From FEN-1297 sp963787005 (lineage in GTDB: Bacteria; Bacteroidota; Ignavibacteria; Ignavibacteriales; Ignavibacteriaceae), in NCBI GenBank assembly GCA_963787005.1, contig CAWBBX010000037.1, forward strand, positions 1-15,825: DNA of 15,825 nucleotides, read 5' to 3'. The notes under the pieces are model-generated. The model saw only the letters and a program-made list of their open reading frames with translations. It was not told the origin of the DNA and ran no database searches. The translations under genes were made by a program, and so were the position numbers. Positions 14,457-15,825 of this stretch are shown piece by piece (the stretch's first letter is position 1; each line of letters opens with the position of its first letter).

Positions 14457-15825
14457 TTATTTTAGCAGAATCAATTTATGTGAGACGACAAACGAACCGG
14501 CCTGAAGTCTGTAAAAATATATTCCGCTCGCCAGATCACCCGCGGAAAAATCCACATCCGTAATTCCCGCCGGCGCGTAGCCGTTATAGAGAGTTTTTAC
14601 TTCCCTTCCCAGCATATCATATATCGTTAGACTTACGTTCTGTCCTGCAGGCAGTTCAAACTTAATTGTTGTTACCGGGTTAAATGGATTGGGATAATTC
14701 TGAAATAGCTGATAAGAAAATTTTGTAATCCCTCTACTGTCCCCGGTTGACGTAGGGACTTCAAATACTCCCGTACCTCCCGCATCATTATATATTTTCT
14801 TGAAGTTCTGCAGATACTGATTTGTAATTTTTGCGTCGTGAATAATAAGTGTATTTTCATCGTTGTTGTTCTCCGCGGCGGCTGACCAGTTGTGTGATCC
14901 CGTAATTACAATCGGATCGCTATTGAGCTTCTCAGCATCAACAATGCCGTATTTATCGTGAAGTACATTCCCCGAATTGGGGTGCATATCGGCAAACGTG
15001 CTCAAAAAATCATATTCACTGCCGGTACCGCTCGTGGTATAGACTACTCCTCGTATATCTTTAGCGCCACTATCATATGCACTTTTTATCGCGCTAGCTA
15101 TATCATCTTTTGTAATTACATATTGCGCCATATAGATATCGTCATCCGCCGAATTTATTGCGGAAATAATGTGACTCGTTGTATGGTCGGACGGGCTGAA
15201 ATAAACGTCGACTTCTCTTCCTCCTATTGTAAACAGATGCTGAGTGTTGTCGGATTTATAGGGACCGAATTTCGCGTTAGCCGGATTCGGTGTATCACTG
15301 CTGCTTCCCCACATCTCCTCAAATTCTGTCTGGTATGCTTTTGTAATTACGGGATCGTTAATCTCTACGACGTTATTCTTCCAAGTTAGTTCGGTATTGG
15401 TTACGTTCCAGGATCCCGTCCAGAGCCAGTCGTTGGAAGCGACGGTATCCCGCGCGTCGAAGATGAAGAACTTATTGTGCATAATTCCCGGGAACGATTG
15501 AGTTTCGGGAGGACGCTGACTGTATTTTATACCCGCATTTAAAAGCGTCTGCATGCTGTTCTGCATGTTCCGGTTATCGTATACAACTCTTATTTTAACA
15601 CCTCTATTTTTAGCTAGTACCAGGGCCTGAGCCACATCCGGCATATCCTGGAAGCTGTATACCGCCATATCGATAGAAGTTTTCGCAGCGTTTATCCTGT
15701 TGATTAATTTTGATTGAAAATCTACTACACGCGCCGAATTTCCCGGAAGTGCAACGGACGTATCAACCGGATTATTGAAATAAATATTTATTGTTCCCGA
15801 GCCCGGGTTGACCGCCAAAGTGGTA
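14457..15825 (-). CDS. Secreted phospholipase-D-superfamily protein with type IX secretion C-terminal domain (5'-partial)
   Basis: Numbered from the TTG codon at 15816-15818, two PLD-like halves are visible. The first has IDMAVYSF (49-56), then HNKFFIFD (114-121; H114, K116, D121) and WTGSWNVTN (133-141). The second has DIYMAQYVI (227-235), then HDKYGIVD (287-294; H287, K289, D294) and TGSHNWS (306-312). Both HxK(x)4D catalytic motifs are intact, so phosphodiester hydrolysis (phospholipid or nucleic acid) is likely; the substrate is not evident. Residues about 367-453 form a type-A sorting domain (YPNPFNPVTTIKFELP, IYDMLGREV, GIYFYRLQAG, ending KLILLK) that sends the protein across the outer membrane by the type IX system. 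The frame stays open to the window edge (two more codons, T-T), so TTG is not accepted as start; the signal peptide and perhaps another domain lie outside. It is convergent with the kinase gene and is a separate transcription unit. Confidence 0.9.
   Translation of the reverse strand, partial: TTLAVNPGSGTINIYFNNPVDTSVALPGNSARVVDFQSKLINRINAAKTSIDMAVYSFQDMPDVAQALVLAKNRGVKIRVVYDNRNMQNSMQTLLNAGIKYSQRPPETQSFPGIMHNKFFIFDARDTVASNDWLWTGSWNVTNTELTWKNNVVEINDPVITKAYQTEFEEMWGSSSDTPNPANAKFGPYKSDNTQHLFTIGGREVDVYFSPSDHTTSHIISAINSADDDIYMAQYVITKDDIASAIKSAYDSGAKDIRGVVYTTSGTGSEYDFLSTFADMHPNSGNVLHDKYGIVDAEKLNSDPIVITGSHNWSAAAENNNDENTLIIHDAKITNQYLQNFKKIYNDAGGTGVFEVPTSTGDSRGITKFSYQLFQNYPNPFNPVTTIKFELPAGQNVSLTIYDMLGREVKTLYNGYAPAGITDVDFSAGDLASGIYFYRLQAGSFVVSHKLILLK

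Noticed and set aside
14958..15389. 143-codon plus-strand frame opposite the PLD-like gene
   Set aside because: It lies within the part encoding both PLD halves on the minus strand and shows no family resemblance.
1..15825. CRISPR arrays, tRNA or rRNA genes, transposases, integrases or attachment sites
   Set aside because: None seen on either strand; the only repeated structures are the kinase-start remnants and protein-level repeats (TPR, propeller blades).

Overview
The window looks like a contig from an uncultured or little-studied member of the Ignavibacteria / Bacteroidetes-Chlorobi group. Three things suggest this: a type-A type IX secretion C-terminal domain (core YPNPFNP) on the last gene, moderate GC (about 42% where I counted by hand), and a dense set of 'LHYKILEKLGEGGMG' serine/threonine kinases fused to varied output domains. 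The taxonomy is inferred from gene content only.

Layout. Bases 1 to about 208 do not belong with the rest. They are about 60% GC by hand count and hold the tail of a CYTH-domain gene (+ strand) converging on the tail of a TrkH potassium-transporter gene (- strand), as in a proteobacterium. At about 205-215 the sequence jumps into the middle of a kinase/TolB-like/TPR gene. This looks like an assembly chimera or a foreign junction. Next come a 5'-truncated TPR gene (to 1177), a full-length paralogue (1178-3316, kinase + TolB-like + TPR) and a small orphan gene (3322-3660). Between 3661 and 4018 there is no intact gene. It holds two broken kinase starts, each ending shortly after the glycine loop, linked to each other and to the next gene by ATGA overlaps. 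The intact gene at 4019-8329 encodes a giant kinase + degenerate nucleotide cyclase + AAA-type ATPase + helical-repeat protein.

A redox cassette follows. A catalase-like haem protein with a C-terminal membrane domain is split by a frameshift near 9070 (8359-9075 and 9098-9952). A VAO-type FAD oxidoreductase (9949-11655) overlaps its end by 4 bases. A fourth kinase-related gene (11660-14401, kinase + one membrane helix + PD40/TolB-type propeller) starts 4 bases later. On the opposite strand, 14457-15825 encodes a secreted phospholipase-D-superfamily protein with two HxK(x)4D motifs and a type IX sorting domain; its N-terminus runs off the window.

How the genes may work together. Spacing of 0, 5, 29, -4 and 4 bases suggests one or two operons on the + strand (209-3660 and 4019-14401). 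In these, Hanks-type kinases with different sensory or scaffold modules (TPR, pseudo-cyclase/ATPase, extracytoplasmic propeller) are co-expressed with a membrane haem/flavin oxidase pair. The FAD enzyme could make H2O2 and the catalase-like protein could consume or use it, under kinase control. This link is inference from gene order. I saw no tRNA, rRNA, CRISPR array, transposase or convincing promoter.
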